Source: Spirochaetota bacterium
GTDB lineage: Bacteria > Spirochaetota > UBA4802 > UBA5368
Length of the DNA: 6,074 nucleotides
Direction: 5' to 3'
Assembly (NCBI GenBank): GCA_017998475.1
Contig: JAGODA010000195.1
Span: forward strand, 1 to 6,074
Notes under the pieces: model-generated
Database searches by the model: none
The model's input: the letters and a program-made list of their open reading frames with translations, nothing else
Told to the model about the DNA's origin: nothing
Translations under genes and position numbers: made by a program
Shown: piece by piece, positions 5,366 through 6,074 of the stretch
How positions within the stretch are numbered: the stretch's first letter is position 1
Layout of the letters: each line of letters opens with the position of its first letter

Positions 5366-6074
5366 ATGCGAAAGTACTGCTCGCTGGCACTTTTTATCGT
5401 CCTCACGGCCGTTCCCGCGGCCGGGCTCGAGGTGGACATCGACGAGCTCAGAAAGGCGGGAAAAATCGAGTTCATCAATTACGCGGGTCCGCAACGTAAC
5501 CGGGACAGCGTCGCCGCCGTCAAATCGATCGGAACGGGGCTCGCCGCCGCGGCGGAGAAGCGCGGCGAGAACGCCCGCGTCAATTATTACATGAAATATT
5601 CGCTCATCCGGGCCATCTCGAAAGATGAGCCCGAGAAGCTATCGGCGGATATTGTTTCCATCGACAGGGAGGCCAGGGTGACGCACATACAGTACATCCG
5701 CCGCATCCTTTCGGGATATTTCGAGCGCATGTACGGCTACTCCGAAAAGAACGCGTACACGCTCGCTGTGTTCACCACCTATTACAACGCCGTATATCGC
5801 GGCGACATGGGCTATTTCGGCGGAGCGTACAAAAAGGTGGTCATCGGAAACCTCTCGGCAGCGAACGCCGGCCTCGCAACGCGCTACGACCAATGGCCCG
5901 GAGCGACCCGTATAGTCATCCCTCTCACCGAGGAGGCCAAGCGCGGCGCGATCGACTCGATCGACCCGGACATCATCTCCGATAACAAAGTGCGGACCGC
6001 CGTCCGGAAGGAAGACGAGAACCTCGAACAGCGCAAAGACCTAGTCGATCTGAAAGAAAAGAACATCGAAAAGG
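5366..6074 (+). CDS. P83/100 antigen-like exported spirochaetal protein, 3' end cut off by window edge
   Basis: The first 236 residues are visible; the frame is open to the right edge. GGGAG (5355-5359) lies 6 nt before the ATG. Residues 1-20 form a signal peptide (basic start, hydrophobic core LALFIVLTAV, likely cleavage near AAG), without a lipobox cysteine. The mature part shows the landmarks of the Borrelia/Treponema P83/100 family in order: a FINYAGP motif (36-42), IGTGLA (55-60), YYMKYSLIRAI (74-84), a stretch around RRILSGYF (112-119), YYNAVYRGDMGYF (139-151), SAANAGL (164-170), QWPGATRIVIPL (176-187), then a charged region (about 205 on) that resembles the start of the long coiled-coil-forming, Lys/Glu-rich part of the family. 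P83/100 proteins are immunodominant antigens in Lyme borreliosis; their function is not established and the location is probably periplasmic or envelope associated. Identification rests on recalled family motifs. Own promoter predicted at 5280-5307. Confidence 0.85.
   Translation, partial: MRKYCSLALFIVLTAVPAAGLEVDIDELRKAGKIEFINYAGPQRNRDSVAAVKSIGTGLAAAAEKRGENARVNYYMKYSLIRAISKDEPEKLSADIVSIDREARVTHIQYIRRILSGYFERMYGYSEKNAYTLAVFTTYYNAVYRGDMGYFGGAYKKVVIGNLSAANAGLATRYDQWPGATRIVIPLTEEAKRGAIDSIDPDIISDNKVRTAVRKEDENLEQRKDLVDLKEKNIEK

Noticed and set aside
5141..5494. N-terminal extension of the NimA-like protein
   Set aside because: The open frame runs through the intergenic region and antisense to the P83/100-like gene. 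The start at 5140 has a good ribosome binding site and gives the normal family length.

Overview
The window looks like an ordinary chromosomal stretch from a GC-rich (by eye about 60% G+C) spirochaete (Spirochaetota). The best taxonomic clue is the right-hand gene. Its product has the N-terminal domain order and motifs of the P83/100 antigen family known from Borrelia and Treponema. The GC content argues against those two genera and suggests an environmental, probably anaerobic or microaerophilic relative. I cannot name a genus.

Layout from left to right: (1) on the minus strand, the start of a membrane receptor that runs off the left edge, with two transmembrane segments flanking a CZB-like zinc-binding helical domain. 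(2) A divergent intergenic region of about 200 bp with a perfect 7-bp inverted repeat and a good sigma-70 promoter facing right. (3) A rightward cluster of three genes: an Elp3-like radical SAM protein without an acetyltransferase domain, an aldehyde:ferredoxin oxidoreductase (AOR) family tungsten enzyme with a non-standard cysteine spacing, and hslO (Hsp33), whose ATG overlaps the AOR stop by one base. (4) Convergent to hslO, a small NimA-like flavoprotein of the pyridoxamine 5'-phosphate oxidase fold. (5) A divergent intergenic region of about 225 bp with promoters in both directions, a repeated GTCCGG element and a small GAAA-loop hairpin. (6) The start of the P83/100-like exported protein, which runs off the right edge.

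The theme of the central cluster is redox chemistry. Two Fe-S enzymes (radical SAM and AOR) are followed by a chaperone that is switched on by oxidation, and a flavin-binding protein lies next door. The tight AOR-hslO junction suggests the two proteins are made together. I see no tRNA, rRNA, CRISPR array, insertion sequence, prophage gene or attachment site, and no convincing intrinsic terminator.
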